A stretch of 64,000 nucleotides of DNA from Sphingomonas sp. PP-CE-1A-559 (GCF_004340965.1 NZ_SLYA01000003.1:310001-374000), one strand, 5' to 3'. Numbered from the stretch's first letter, positions 36,993-46,139 are shown. Notes: generated by a model not told the origin, from the letters alone. Numbers and translations: made by a program.

Positions 36993-38402
36993 TCAACCGT
37001 GCAGACCCCACAAAGACGCGAGCCCGAGGAACGAGAAGAATCCCATCGTGTCGGTCATCGTCGTCACGAACACCGCCGACGACACCGCAGGGTCGATCCG
37101 GAACTTGTCGAGCGTCACCGGTACCAGCACGCCACTCAGCCCCGCGGTGATATTATTCACCAGCATCGCCGCTGCGATCACCAGCGATAGGTCGGTATTG
37201 CGGAAGATAACATACGTCCCGAGTCCGATCAGCGCGCCCAGCATGACGCCATTGGCGGTGGCGATGCGGAACTCGCGCCCGATCATCCGCGCGGTATTCG
37301 AACTCGTCAGCTGGTTGGTCGCGAGCGCACGCACCACCACGGCCAGAGTCTGCGTCCCCGCGTTGCCGCCCATCCCCGAGACGATCGGCATCAGCACCGC
37401 GAGCAATGCAAAGCTCGCGATCGTCCCCTGAAACAGCCCCACGACCGACGACGCGACCATCGCGGTGCCGAGATTGACCACCAGCCACGTGAATCGCGTC
37501 CGCACCGTCAGCCGGATCGGCTCGTTGATGTCGCCATCGCCGGCGCCCGCCAGACGCAGGGTATCCTCGCCCGCCTCTTCGGAGATGATGTGCACGATGT
37601 CGTCGACCGTGATCATCCCGACCAGCCGGCCGCCATGATCGACCACCGCGGCGGAGATCAGCGCGTATTTCTGGAAGCGCAGCGCGACTTCCTCCTGATC
37701 CATGTCGACCGGGATCAGCGTCTGCTCGCGCTTCATCACGTCGGCGATCGCGATCCCGCGCGGCGTCCGCAGCATCCACGACAGCTGGCACGTGCCGATC
37801 GGCTTGTGCGCAGGGTCGACGACGAAGATCTCCCAAAAATCGGTCGTCAGCTCCTCATGCCCGCGGAGGTAATCGATCGCGTCGCCGACGGTCCAATGCT
37901 CGGGCACCGCGATCAGCTCGCGCTGCATCAGGCGACCGGCGGACTCCTCGGCGTAGCTCAGCGCCTCCTCGATCGCCGCGCGGTCGTCCGGGTCGAGCGC
38001 GCGCAGCACCGCGCGCTGCTCGTCCTCGTCCATGTCCTCGATGATCGCGACGGCATCGTCGGTATCGAGTTCGGAGGCGAGATCGGCGACCTGGTGCGGC
38101 TCGAGCGCATCGATCAGATCCTCGCGGACGTAATCGTTCATCTCGGCGAACACGTCGCCGTCGAGCAGGTCGGTGACAGCCCGCGCCAGCGCGGCGCGAT
38201 CCTGTTGTGGAGTCAGCTCGAACAGATCGGCGATGTCGGCCGGGTGCAACGGCTCGACCAGCGTACGCGCCGCCTCGTCGTCGCCGTCCTCCACCGCATC
38301 GAGCACCGCCCGCACGAATTCGGGCCGCAGATGGTCGTCGCGATCGAGCTGGTTTTCGGGCTGGGTGTCGGTTTCGACCTCGGGAAGCTCGAGTTCGCTC
38401 AT
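36993..38402 (-). CDS. mgtE: Magnesium transporter MgtE
   Basis: A magnesium channel of 469 residues. The cytoplasmic N domain (about 25-150, acidic helices such as 'EPLHPADIADLFELTPQQ') is followed by two CBS domains ('LIPVDMDQEEVALRFQKYALISAAVVD' in the second) that sense magnesium, then five helices from about 300 onward, including 'MPIVSGMGGNAGTQTL', the pore-lining motif. GGGAGG precedes the ATG at 38400-38402. Gated by intracellular magnesium in the family. Confidence 0.95.
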   Translation of the reverse strand: MSELELPEVETDTQPENQLDRDDHLRPEFVRAVLDAVEDGDDEAARTLVEPLHPADIADLFELTPQQDRAALARAVTDLLDGDVFAEMNDYVREDLIDALEPHQVADLASELDTDDAVAIIEDMDEDEQRAVLRALDPDDRAAIEEALSYAEESAGRLMQRELIAVPEHWTVGDAIDYLRGHEELTTDFWEIFVVDPAHKPIGTCQLSWMLRTPRGIAIADVMKREQTLIPVDMDQEEVALRFQKYALISAAVVDHGGRLVGMITVDDIVHIISEEAGEDTLRLAGAGDGDINEPIRLTVRTRFTWLVVNLGTAMVASSVVGLFQGTIASFALLAVLMPIVSGMGGNAGTQTLAVVVRALATNQLTSSNTARMIGREFRIATANGVMLGALIGLGTYVIFRNTDLSLVIAAAMLVNNITAGLSGVLVPVTLDKFRIDPAVSSAVFVTTMTDTMGFFSFLGLASLWGLHG

Positions 38403-38510
38403 GGCTGCCTCCCTTAAAAGATGCGCGGTTGGGCCCTAACGCGGCCGGCGCGCATTTGCCAGTCGGAGTGCGGCTCCCTATCTGCCGCGCATCAATTCAG
38501 GAGAACATGA

Positions 38511-38969
38511 ATGGCTGACACCCCCGAAACGCTGACGCTGACCCTCGATGGCGGCGACGTCACGATCAAGTTGCGCCCCGATCTGGCGCCCAAGCACGTC
38601 GAGCGGATCGTCGAGCTGGCGAACGAAGGCTTTTACGACGGCGTTCCCTTCCACCGCGTGATCCCGGGCTTCATGGCGCAGGGCGGTGACGGCGGTCGCG
38701 GCGACGGCACCGGCGGGTCGAGCAAGCCCAACCTCAAGGCGGAATTCTCGGCCGAGCCGCACGTCCGCGGCGTGTGCTCGATGGCACGCACGAACCAGCC
38801 CGACACGGCGAACTCGCAGTTCTTCATCGTGTTCGACGACGCGCGCTTCCTCGACAAGCAGTACACCGTCTGGGGTGAAGTCACCGACGGCATGGACCTG
38901 ATCGACGCGCTGCCGAAGGGCGAGCCCCCGCGTTCGCCGGGCAAGATCGTCAAGGCACGGGCGGCCTGA
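38511..38969 (+). CDS. Cyclophilin-type peptidyl-prolyl isomerase
   Basis: A 152-residue cytosolic cyclophilin (no signal peptide). Seen: 'FYDGVPFHRVIPGFMAQGGD' (catalytic Arg), 'SMARTNQPDTANSQFFI' and 'YTVWGEVTDGMDLID'. It speeds proline isomerisation in protein folding. AGGAG lies upstream of the ATG at 38511. Confidence 0.93.
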   Translation: MADTPETLTLTLDGGDVTIKLRPDLAPKHVERIVELANEGFYDGVPFHRVIPGFMAQGGDGGRGDGTGGSSKPNLKAEFSAEPHVRGVCSMARTNQPDTANSQFFIVFDDARFLDKQYTVWGEVTDGMDLIDALPKGEPPRSPGKIVKARAA

Positions 38970-38977
38970 GCTGAATT

Positions 38978-39083
38978 CCCCTCCCGCTCGCGGGAGGGGC
39001 TAGGGGAGGGCGCGACGTACGTACTGGCGTCTGGTCAGTGAGGCACGCCCCCCCCCGACCCCTCCCGCAAGCGGGAGGAGAGT
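38978..39083. repeat. Palindromic intergenic repeat, family C variant
   Basis: CCCCTCCCG-CTCG-CGGGAGGGG directly after the isomerase stop, and 'CCTCCCGCAAGCGGGAGG' about 70 bases on, just past the end of lysR. The two hairpins mark the convergent gap and could end both transcripts. Confidence 0.75.
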
Positions 39084-39088
39084 AGCGG

Positions 39089-39973
39089 TTAGACCTCCGC
39101 CACCGTCCGTATAAGCCAGTCATGGAACAGCTTCACCGGCTTGGTCTGCAACGCCCGCGGGCGGCACACGAACCAGTAGCTGTACGGGCTCTCCACCTCG
39201 ATATCGAACAGCCGCACGAGCCGCGGATCGTTCGCATCCTCGAAATGGCTCGCATGCATGAAAGCGACGCCGAGCCCCTGCGCGGCTGCCTCCAGCATCA
39301 GCGCCCCCGAATCGAAATGATCGATCGCCAGCGGCTCGATATCGTCGAGCCCCGCCGCCGTCCGCCACGCCGTGAACGTATCCGTCATGTCGCGGTGCAC
39401 CAGCGCCGTCAGCGTCGATAACTGTTCGGGCCGCGTGACCGGATCCGCGCGCTCCAGCAGGCTTCTTGCCCCGATCACATACACCGAGTTCCGATCGAGC
39501 CGCCGCGCATAGAATGCAGGATCGATCTCGCGCGACAGGGCGATCACCGCGTCCAGTCCATCGCCGAGCCGCGACACCAGATGCGCCGCGGTATCGATAT
39601 CGAGATGCAGTTCGGGATGCGACGTGCGCAACTCGCCCAGCTTGGGGAACAGCTTTTGGGACGCATAGAGCGGCAGGATTCCGAGACGCAGCCGCAGCAC
39701 TTCGGTCGTGCTGGTCAGCGATTCGACCGCGTCCGACAGCGAATCAAGCACCGGTGCGATCTGCGCGAGCAACCGCTCGCCATCCGCATTCAGCACCATC
39801 GCCTGATGCCGCCGCGCGAACAGCGGCTTGGCGATGAATCGCTCCAGGCTTTGCACGCGCCGGCTGAGCGCAGGTGCGGACAGTGCCAGATCCTCGGCGG
39901 CGGCCTTGATCGACCCCAGCCGCGCGACCTGCACGAACGCCTCGATAGCCCCCAGTGGCGGCAGCCTGCGCAT
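39089..39973 (-). CDS. LysR-type transcription regulator (GcvA-like)
   Basis: A 294-residue regulator. The winged helix-turn-helix is 'LGAIEAFVQVARLGSIKAAAEDLALSAPALSRRVQSLERFI' (about 7-47), followed by the effector-binding domain ('LRLRLGILPLYASQKLFPKLGEL', 'HLDIDTAAHLVSRLGDGLDAVIAL'), which groups with GcvA-like members. The ATG at 39971-39973 has AGAGGA at good distance. A LysR-type site lies 57 bases upstream at 40030-40050. The target on the other side appears to be a possible small RNA or cdc48. Confidence 0.92.
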   Translation of the reverse strand: MRRLPPLGAIEAFVQVARLGSIKAAAEDLALSAPALSRRVQSLERFIAKPLFARRHQAMVLNADGERLLAQIAPVLDSLSDAVESLTSTTEVLRLRLGILPLYASQKLFPKLGELRTSHPELHLDIDTAAHLVSRLGDGLDAVIALSREIDPAFYARRLDRNSVYVIGARSLLERADPVTRPEQLSTLTALVHRDMTDTFTAWRTAAGLDDIEPLAIDHFDSGALMLEAAAQGLGVAFMHASHFEDANDPRLVRLFDIEVESPYSYWFVCRPRALQTKPVKLFHDWLIRTVAEV

Positions 39974-40029
39974 GATTCCTCTTTCGACTCGACAAGTGTG
40001 ACAACAACCGCTGGACGCATTCATGCATG

Positions 40030-40050
40030 CGATTGCAGTTAGCGCAATCG
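40030..40050. promoter_or_regulatory. LysR-type binding site between lysR and cdc48
   Basis: CGATTGC-AGTTAGC-GCAATCG: perfect 7-base arms around 7 bases, containing the T-N11-A form of LysR boxes. Its place, 57 bases before the lysR start, fits autoregulation and control of the divergent side. Confidence 0.6.
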
Positions 40051-40136
40051 TAGCTGATCCCTTCGCACTTGCAACACGAACCGTCTCGACGCAAAAAGAC
40101 CTCGCCTTTCAGGCATCCTCTCCTAAAAACTTTCAT

Positions 40137-40170
40137 GGGCTGGCCTTCATTGGCCGGCCCTTTTTTTGTG
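40137..40170 (+). terminator. Orphan intrinsic terminator upstream of cdc48
   Basis: GGGCTGGCC-TTCATT-GGCCGGCCC (one wobble) followed by TTTTTTTG. No protein gene on this strand ends before it, so it must close a short untranslated RNA starting after about 40050, or act as an attenuator in the cdc48 leader. Confidence 0.85.
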
Positions 40171-40238
40171 TTTTCAACCCCTGACAAGGCTGGAACCGGC
40201 CCCCTATCTCGGACGCTACGAGATCGAATGGAGTCGAC

Positions 40239-42512
40239 ATGGCCGATAGCGAAATCCCCACGCGCAAAATTCAGGTCGCCAACGCGCGTCCCGAAGACAG
40301 CGGCCGCGGCCTGGCGCACCTGCCGCGCGCGCTGATGGCGACGCTCGGCATCGGCGAAGGCGATGTCATCGAGATTCTCGGCAAGCAGAACACACCCGCG
40401 CGCGCCGTCGGCCCGTATCCGGAGGACGAGGGTCTCGACATCCTCCGCCTCGATGGCCTCCAGCGCGCGAACGCCGGTGTCGGTTCGGGTGATTTCGTCG
40501 AGGTGCGGAAAGCCGAGTCGAAGCCGGCGACGCGCGTCGTGTTCGCCCCAGCGCAGCAGAACCTCCGCCTCCAGGGTTCGACCAACGCACTCAAGCGCAC
40601 CTTCCTCGGCCGGCCGATCTGCCAGGGCGACATCGTCGCGACTGCGGGGCACCAGCGTGTCGGCAACATGCCGCCGGGCGTCCAGCAGTTCATGAACGCG
40701 CCGGCGTACGCGCTCCAGGAGATCCGCCTCGCGGTGATCGCCGCCAGCCCCAAGGGCGTGGTCCACATCGACGAGAATACCGAGATCGAACTCCGCTCCG
40801 AATACGAGGAGCCGCAGGCGGCGCGCCGCGCCGACGTCACCTACGACGATATCGGCGGCATGGCGCAGACGATCGACCAGTTGCGCGAGATGGTCGAACT
40901 GCCGCTCCGCTACCCCGAATTGTTCCAGCGGCTCGGCGTCGACCCACCCAAGGGCGTGTTGCTCCACGGCCCTCCCGGCACCGGCAAGACGCGCCTTGCG
41001 CGTGCCGTCGCCAACGAATCCGACGCGCAGTTCTTCCTGATCAACGGCCCCGAGATAATGGGCTCGGCCTATGGCGAATCGGAATCGCGCCTCCGCGAAG
41101 TGTTCGAAGAAGCCGCGAAGGCAGCGCCGTCGATCGTGTTCATCGACGAGATCGATTCGATCGCGCCGAAGCGTGGCCAAGTGTCCGGCGAGGCGGAAAA
41201 GCGTCTCGTTGCGCAGTTGCTGACGTTGATGGACGGCATCGAATCGCGTGCGAACCTAGTCGTGATCGCGGCGACAAACCGTCCCGAAGCGATCGACGAA
41301 GCGCTCCGTCGTCCGGGCCGGTTCGACCGTGAGATCGTCGTCGGCGTGCCGGACGAGCGCGGTCGTCGCGAGATCCTCGGCATCCATACGCGTGGCATGC
41401 CGCTGGGGGACCGCGTCGATCTCGATGAGCTGTCGCGTACCACTTACGGCTTCGTCGGCGCCGATCTCGCCGCGCTGACCCGCGAGGCGGCGATTGAGGC
41501 GGTCCGCCGGATCATGCCCAAGCTCAACCTCGAGGAGCGGACGATCCCGCCCGAGGTGCTCGACGAACTGTCGGTCACGCGCGAAGATTTCCTGGGGGCG
41601 CTAAAGCGCGTCCAGCCCTCGGCGATGCGCGAAGTCATGGTGCAGGCGCCGACCGTGCGGTGGGCGGACGTCGGCGGTCTCGACGATGCGCAGATGCGGC
41701 TGAAGGAAGGCGTCGAACTCCCGCTCAAGAACCCCGACGCGTTCCGCCGGCTCGGCATCCGCCCGGCCAAGGGCTTCCTGCTCTACGGCCCGCCCGGCAC
41801 CGGCAAGACGTTGCTCGCCAAGGCGGTCGCGCGCGAGGCGGAGGCGAACTTCATCGCTACCAAATCGTCCGACCTGCTCAGCAAATGGTATGGCGAAAGC
41901 GAACAGCAGATCGCCCGATTGTTCCAGCGCGCACGCCAGGTCGCACCGTGCGTGATCTTCATCGACGAACTCGATTCGCTGGTACCTGCGCGGGGTTCTG
42001 GCGCGGGCGAACCACAGGTGACCGAACGCGTCGTCAACACGATCCTCGCGGAGATGGACGGGCTGGAGGAGTTGCAGTCGGTCGTCGTGATCGGCGCGAC
42101 CAACCGGCCCAACCTGATCGACCCGGCGTTGCTGCGTCCCGGCCGGTTCGACGAACTCGTCTATGTCGGCGTCCCCGACAAGGCCGGCCGCCGCCGCATC
42201 CTCGGCATCCAGACGCAGAAGATGCCGCTCGCGTCCGACGTCGATCTCGATCGCCTCGCCGACCGCACCGACCGTTTCTCGGGTGCGGATTTGGAGGACG
42301 TCGTCCGCCGTGCCGGCCTGGTGGCGTTGCGCCGCTCGATCGATTCTACCGACGTGACGATGGCCGACTTCGAGGGCGCGCTGAAGGAGTCGCGCGCCAG
42401 CGTCACGCCAGAGACGGAACGCGAATACGAACAGATGGCCGCCCGCCTGAAGCAGGACGCGACGGCCATCCAGCCCCTGGGCTTCGCGTTCCCCAGCAAG
42501 GCGGAAGACTGA
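40239..42512 (+). CDS. CDC48/VCP-family double AAA ATPase
   Basis: A 757-residue homologue of CDC48/p97/VAT. An N-terminal double-psi barrel substrate domain (about 8-190) precedes two AAA modules: Walker A '[11 protein letters not shown]' (244-254) with Walker B '[12 protein letters not shown]' (about 300), and '[13 protein letters not shown]' (517-529) with '[12 protein letters not shown]' (about 572). Arginine fingers 'RRPGRFDRE' and 'LRPGRFDEL' are present, so both rings should be active. It probably unfolds proteins for a protease or disassembles complexes. GGAG precedes the ATG at 40239. The hairpin after the stop closes the transcript. Confidence 0.95.
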   Translation: MADSEIPTRKIQVANARPEDSGRGLAHLPRALMATLGIGEGDVIEILGKQNTPARAVGPYPEDEGLDILRLDGLQRANAGVGSGDFVEVRKAESKPATRVVFAPAQQNLRLQGSTNALKRTFLGRPICQGDIVATAGHQRVGNMPPGVQQFMNAPAYALQEIRLAVIAASPKGVVHIDENTEIELRSEYEEPQAARRADVTYDDIGGMAQTIDQLREMVELPLRYPELFQRLGVDPPKGVLLHGPPGTGKTRLARAVANESDAQFFLINGPEIMGSAYGESESRLREVFEEAAKAAPSIVFIDEIDSIAPKRGQVSGEAEKRLVAQLLTLMDGIESRANLVVIAATNRPEAIDEALRRPGRFDREIVVGVPDERGRREILGIHTRGMPLGDRVDLDELSRTTYGFVGADLAALTREAAIEAVRRIMPKLNLEERTIPPEVLDELSVTREDFLGALKRVQPSAMREVMVQAPTVRWADVGGLDDAQMRLKEGVELPLKNPDAFRRLGIRPAKGFLLYGPPGTGKTLLAKAVAREAEANFIATKSSDLLSKWYGESEQQIARLFQRARQVAPCVIFIDELDSLVPARGSGAGEPQVTERVVNTILAEMDGLEELQSVVVIGATNRPNLIDPALLRPGRFDELVYVGVPDKAGRRRILGIQTQKMPLASDVDLDRLADRTDRFSGADLEDVVRRAGLVALRRSIDSTDVTMADFEGALKESRASVTPETEREYEQMAARLKQDATAIQPLGFAFPSKAED

Positions 42513-42513
42513 T

Positions 42514-42553
42514 CCTCGCTCCCCACCCGGTTCCCGCCGGGTGGGGAGCGAGG
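42514..42553 (+). terminator. Long perfect hairpin after cdc48
   Basis: CCTCGCTCCCCACCCGG and its exact complement form a 17-bp stem around TTCCCG, starting 2 bases after the stop. No T-tract follows, so it may stabilise the 3' end or stop polymerase by itself. Confidence 0.6.
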
Positions 42554-42601
42554 CGTATCGAGCTTGCCACCGGGATCATCGTTGCACGCATCACGGCGAT
42601 G

Positions 42602-42619
42602 TTGTACCATTCGGTACAA
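42602..42619. promoter_or_regulatory. TetR-type operator before NTF2-like/TetR operon
   Basis: TTGTACC-ATTC-GGTACAA: perfect 7-base arms, 18 bases in all, 20 bases before the ATG of the first gene. This is a usual form for TetR-family operators, and a TetR gene is the second gene of the operon, so autorepression is likely. Confidence 0.75.
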
Positions 42620-42639
42620 GTTGATCGATAGGTGCCGCC

Positions 42640-43104
42640 ATGTCACGACCGCCACTGCCTCCGTTTACGCATGAGACCGCCGCGCAGAGGGCGCACATGG
42701 CCGAGGACGCGTGGAACAGTCGCGATCCGGACAAGGTGTCGCTGGCCTACACGGCCGACAGCGTCTGGCGGAACCGCGCTGAGTTCCTGACCGGTCGCGA
42801 GGCGATCGTCGCTTTCCTGACGCGAAAATGGGCGGCGGAACTCGACTATCGCCTGATCAAGGAAGTCTGGGCGCATGACGGCAACAGGATCGCGGTGCGG
42901 TTCGCCTATGAATGGCGCAACGACGCCGGCGACTGGTTCCGATCCTATGGCAACGAGAATTGGGAGTTCGACGACGCCGGGCTGATGGCGCGCCGCATCG
43001 CCTCGATCAACGACTGCGCGATCGCGGACGGCGACCGCAAGTTCCATTGGCCGCTCGGCCGTCGCCCCGACGACCATCCCTCGTTGAGCGATCTCGGCCT
43101 CTGA
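42640..43104 (+). CDS. NTF2-like protein (DUF1348, SnoaL fold)
   Basis: A 154-residue protein of the DUF1348 family. Seen: '[55 protein letters not shown]', '[13 protein letters not shown]', '[18 protein letters not shown]'. The cone-shaped fold usually holds small hydrophobic ligands; a reaction is not established. It is controlled by the TetR gene that overlaps its stop. Confidence 0.88.
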   Translation: MSRPPLPPFTHETAAQRAHMAEDAWNSRDPDKVSLAYTADSVWRNRAEFLTGREAIVAFLTRKWAAELDYRLIKEVWAHDGNRIAVRFAYEWRNDAGDWFRSYGNENWEFDDAGLMARRIASINDCAIADGDRKFHWPLGRRPDDHPSLSDLGL

Positions 43105-43694
43105 CCGCCAAGCGCGTCCTGACCGATCGCGCCGACGCCTTGCCGGCACTGGCCGAGGCGTTTCGCGAACACGGCTTCGAGGGGGCCAGCCTAGCGACGC
43201 TCTCGAAGGCGACCGGGCTCGGCAAGGGCAGCCTCTACAACTTCTTTCCCGGCGGGAAGGCGGAGATGATGGACGCCGTCCTCGCCGAGATAGACGATTG
43301 GTTCGCCACGACGATCTTCGTGCCGCTGGAGCGGGCGAGCGATCCGGCTTCGGCAATCACCGCCATGATCGAGGACGTGACGGCGTATTTCCAGTCCGGG
43401 GGGAAGGTCTGCCTCGTCGGCTGGCTCGGTCTGGGCGCCTCCGGTGACGTTTTCGCAGTCCGGATCAGCGGGTATTTCGCGCGCTGGATATCGGCCTTGG
43501 CGCGCTGCCTCGAAGCAAGCGCTATCCCGTCACTGCTGGCCCTGCGTCTCGCCGAAGACACGGTTGCAGGGGTTCAGGGCGCGATCGTACTGGCGCGCGC
43601 GTTGGGTGAGGAGACCGCATTCGTGCGGATCGTCCGTCGGCTAGAAGGGATATTGCTCGACGCGGTGGCATGTCATGGCAGGTCCGGTGCGTAA
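43101..43694 (+). CDS. TetR-family transcription repressor, probable CTG start
   Basis: A 197-residue repressor with an N-terminal helix-turn-helix '[45 protein letters not shown]' (about 11-55) and a ligand domain with one cysteine region '[12 protein letters not shown]'. No ATG, GTG or TTG fits well in frame. The CTG at 43101 overlaps the stop of the previous gene as CTGA, like the ATGA junctions elsewhere in the window, and '[10 protein letters not shown]' is a family-like N-terminus. A TTG at 43047 or 43140 is the alternative. Probably represses its own operon and an unseen target. Confidence 0.85.
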   Translation: MTAKRVLTDRADALPALAEAFREHGFEGASLATLSKATGLGKGSLYNFFPGGKAEMMDAVLAEIDDWFATTIFVPLERASDPASAITAMIEDVTAYFQSGGKVCLVGWLGLGASGDVFAVRISGYFARWISALARCLEASAIPSLLALRLAEDTVAGVQGAIVLARALGEETAFVRIVRRLEGILLDAVACHGRSGA

Positions 43695-43709
43695 CCGGCC
43701 TGACCCAGC

Positions 43710-45020
43710 CTAAACGTCCTTCGCATCACGCAGCGAAACCCAGGCATAGGCGATCATCACCACGCAGGCCGCGCCCGCGACCAGATAGGGAAGGGAGTGC
43801 TGGGCTTCGTACAGGCCGACCCCGATCGAGGGCCCCAGTACGAAGCTCGCGCCGTTGATCGACGTCACCTTGCCCGCGACCGAGCCTTGCGCGTTGGCGC
43901 CGACCGCGAGCGAGGACCCGGCGGTAAACCCCGGTCGCGTGAAGCCGAAGCCTAGGCTTGCCAGCGCATAGGCGGTCGCGATCGTGTAAAGCGACGTGGC
44001 GATGCCGGTCAGCGCTGTGCCGACGGCCGCGAGTACGAGACCGGTCAGCACGAGTTGCCGCGGGGTCATGTTGAGGCGCGGGATGATGCCCCATTGCGCG
44101 AGCAGCGCGGCGCCTGCGCCCATCATCAGGACGATGCCGGTCGGCTCCAGCGCGAGGGCGGGGGCGAGGTGGAGGCGGTCGATCACTAGGAAGCCGATCG
44201 CCTGCCCCGTCATCGCCTGCGCGTGGCCCATCACCAGCCCGGCGATCATCCACGCGCGGATGCGGGGATCGGTATACCCCACATGCTCGACATGCGATCC
44301 GGTCGCGGCGGCGACCGACGCGCCGGTCGGGGCGCCGCCGATCGAGGGATAGGCCGAACTCGCGCCGTGCGTCTCGTGCGGGGCGACGATCTTGTCGTCG
44401 GGCAGCATCCGCCGCACCGTGATCCAAACCGCCACGCCGAACACCGCGAACAGGAACGCGGGGCCGGCGAGCCCGATCTCGACCCCGCCGAGCGAGCCCA
44501 GGATCAGGTACGGCGCGATCGCCGGCCCCAGGATGGTGCCGAGCCCGAACGCCGAGGCGAGCAATGTCAGCGCCTTGGTCCGCTCTTCCCGCGTTGTCTC
44601 GCCAGCCACGAGCGCCTGCACAGCCGGCGGTGCGGCCGCACCGAACGTCCCGTAGATCAGTCGCCCGCCAATGAAGCACAGGAACGCGGTCGTGCCGCCG
44701 ATCCAGGCGTTGATCCCGGCTAGCAGGAACACGCCGCACAAGGTCAGCGACACGCTGAACCCACCGACGCCGAGCAGGATCATCGCGCGCCGGCCGTGCT
44801 TGTCAGACCGGTTCGCCCAGAACGGCGCTGCGATCACCCACAGCAACGCCGACACCGAGAACGCCGCCGCGACTGCGCTGTCGGCAACCCCGAGCGACCG
44901 CCCGAGAGCGGGCAGCACCGATTGCAGCGCGGTGTTTCCGGCGGCGATCGTCAGCATCACGAGGAACATCAGCGCGAAGCGGCGGTCGATCTTCGGGCCG
45001 TCTGTCGATACGCCGGTCAT
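43710..45020 (-). CDS. MFS transporter, TetA-like drug exporter
   Basis: A 12-helix transporter of 436 residues. Seen: 'APFWANRSDKHGRRAMILLG' (loop 2-3 motif), 'GRLIYGTFGAAAPPAVQALVAGETTREERTKALTLLASAFGLGTILGPAIAPYL' (helix 5, antiporter motif region). This is typical of proton-driven drug exporters of the TetA group. The ATG at 45018-45020 overlaps the stop of the monooxygenase gene as ATGA. The substrate is not known. Confidence 0.88.
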   Translation of the reverse strand: MTGVSTDGPKIDRRFALMFLVMLTIAAGNTALQSVLPALGRSLGVADSAVAAAFSVSALLWVIAAPFWANRSDKHGRRAMILLGVGGFSVSLTLCGVFLLAGINAWIGGTTAFLCFIGGRLIYGTFGAAAPPAVQALVAGETTREERTKALTLLASAFGLGTILGPAIAPYLILGSLGGVEIGLAGPAFLFAVFGVAVWITVRRMLPDDKIVAPHETHGASSAYPSIGGAPTGASVAAATGSHVEHVGYTDPRIRAWMIAGLVMGHAQAMTGQAIGFLVIDRLHLAPALALEPTGIVLMMGAGAALLAQWGIIPRLNMTPRQLVLTGLVLAAVGTALTGIATSLYTIATAYALASLGFGFTRPGFTAGSSLAVGANAQGSVAGKVTSINGASFVLGPSIGVGLYEAQHSLPYLVAGAACVVMIAYAWVSLRDAKDV

Positions 45021-45340
45021 GGCCGTTGCCACTCATAGGCACGCTCGATCCGCGCGACGTTGACCGAATAGCTGTCGTACCAGAACGCTCGCCCGAACTC
45101 CCGAATCGCAGTGTGCTCGGGATGGTCGCGCCACGCGATCGCCGCGGCGTCGTCTGCCCAATAGCTGACGGTGATCCCCATGCCGCCCGCCTCGCGCGCG
45201 CTGTCGACGCCGCGATAGCCAGGCTGAGCTGCGGCTAGCGCGTCCATGGCCATGGCGGCCTCGCCATACCCGGCGGCGTCCGCGTCGTTACGGACCGACA
45301 CGAAAATAACTGCAATCTGTCCTGCCCGATCGTCGTTCAT
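45017..45340 (-). CDS. ABM-domain protein (antibiotic biosynthesis monooxygenase-like)
   Basis: A 107-residue dimeric alpha-beta barrel protein: 'IAVIFVSVRNDADAAGYGEAAMAMDALAAAQPGYRGVDSAREAGGMGITVSYWADDAAAIAWRDHPEHTAIREFG' and 'YDSYSVNVARIERAYEW'. Members act on small aromatic or haem-like molecules or serve as sensors. It is the first gene of a two-gene operon with the MFS exporter, suggesting a compound is modified and then exported. The ribosome site is weak. Confidence 0.85.
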   Translation of the reverse strand: MNDDRAGQIAVIFVSVRNDADAAGYGEAAMAMDALAAAQPGYRGVDSAREAGGMGITVSYWADDAAAIAWRDHPEHTAIREFGRAFWYDSYSVNVARIERAYEWQRP

Positions 45341-45521
45341 GATCCGTGCTTAAGCGATGCCGTACGCTTGGCAAAGCTGCCAGAACCACTTGGCGCAGCA
45401 CGACTTCCGCTTCGGTTCGTCGCCCGATGCAACCTGCGGCCCTTGAAACGCGTTCGGAATTCGTGCGACGGGAGGGCCAAAGCCTCGCCAGCGTGCGGGA
45501 CCCCTGACCGTAAGGAACGCG

Positions 45522-46136
45522 ATGCCCAGTTCGACCACCGCCACCCGGCGTGCACGCAGCCGACCAGCCGGCGTGCCGTCCCCGTGGCAGATGTTCTTTT
45601 CAGGGTTCCTGAAACACCCGGTGATGGTCGGGTCGATCGTGCCGTCGTCGGACAAGCTGATCCGCAAGATGCTGGGTCCGGTGGACTGGGCGAACTGCAA
45701 GCTATTCGTCGAATACGGCCCGGGCGTCGGCACGTTCTGCCGCCCGATCCTCGACCGGATGGCGTCCGACGCCAAGCTGGTGGTGATCGATACGAACCCC
45801 GAATTCATCCAGTATCTGCGCCACACGATCACCGACCCACGCTTCTTCGCGGTGCTGGGGTCGGCGGACGAGGTCGAGACGATCGTCGCCGACCACGGCT
45901 TCGAAAAGGCGGATTACGTGCTCTCGGGTCTGCCCTTCTCGACGCTGCCCCCCGGTGTCGGCCCGGCGATCGCGGCTGCGACGCACTCTGTGCTGCGGAC
46001 TGGCGGTGCATTCCTGGTCTATCAGTTCTCGCCCAAGGTGAAGGACTTCCTGACGCCGCATTTCGAGTCGATCGATCACGACATGGAGTGGTGGAACGTG
46101 CCGCCGGCGCAATTGTATTGGGCTTGGAAGGACTGA
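45522..46136 (+). CDS. SAM-dependent methyltransferase, PmtA-like
   Basis: A 204-residue class I methyltransferase. Motif I is 'LFVEYGPGVGTF' (about 63-74), followed by 'LVVIDTNPEFIQYLR' (acidic SAM ribose contact) and 'ADYVLSGLPFSTLPP'. The N-terminal 'QMFFSGFLKHPVMVGSIVPSSDKLIRKM' segment, an amphipathic membrane-binding helix with 'VGSIVPSS', matches alphaproteobacterial phosphatidylethanolamine N-methyltransferases of the PmtA type. It may therefore make phosphatidylcholine precursors or methylated PE. AAGGAA precedes the ATG. A G-family repeat follows the stop. Confidence 0.8.
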   Translation: MPSSTTATRRARSRPAGVPSPWQMFFSGFLKHPVMVGSIVPSSDKLIRKMLGPVDWANCKLFVEYGPGVGTFCRPILDRMASDAKLVVIDTNPEFIQYLRHTITDPRFFAVLGSADEVETIVADHGFEKADYVLSGLPFSTLPPGVGPAIAAATHSVLRTGGAFLVYQFSPKVKDFLTPHFESIDHDMEWWNVPPAQLYWAWKD

Positions 46137-46139
46137 AGC

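Noticed and set aside
40069..40335. Plus-strand frame of 88 residues ending inside cdc48
   Set aside because: It reads through the intrinsic terminator hairpin, has no ribosome site and ends out of frame inside cdc48; a non-coding RNA explains the region better.
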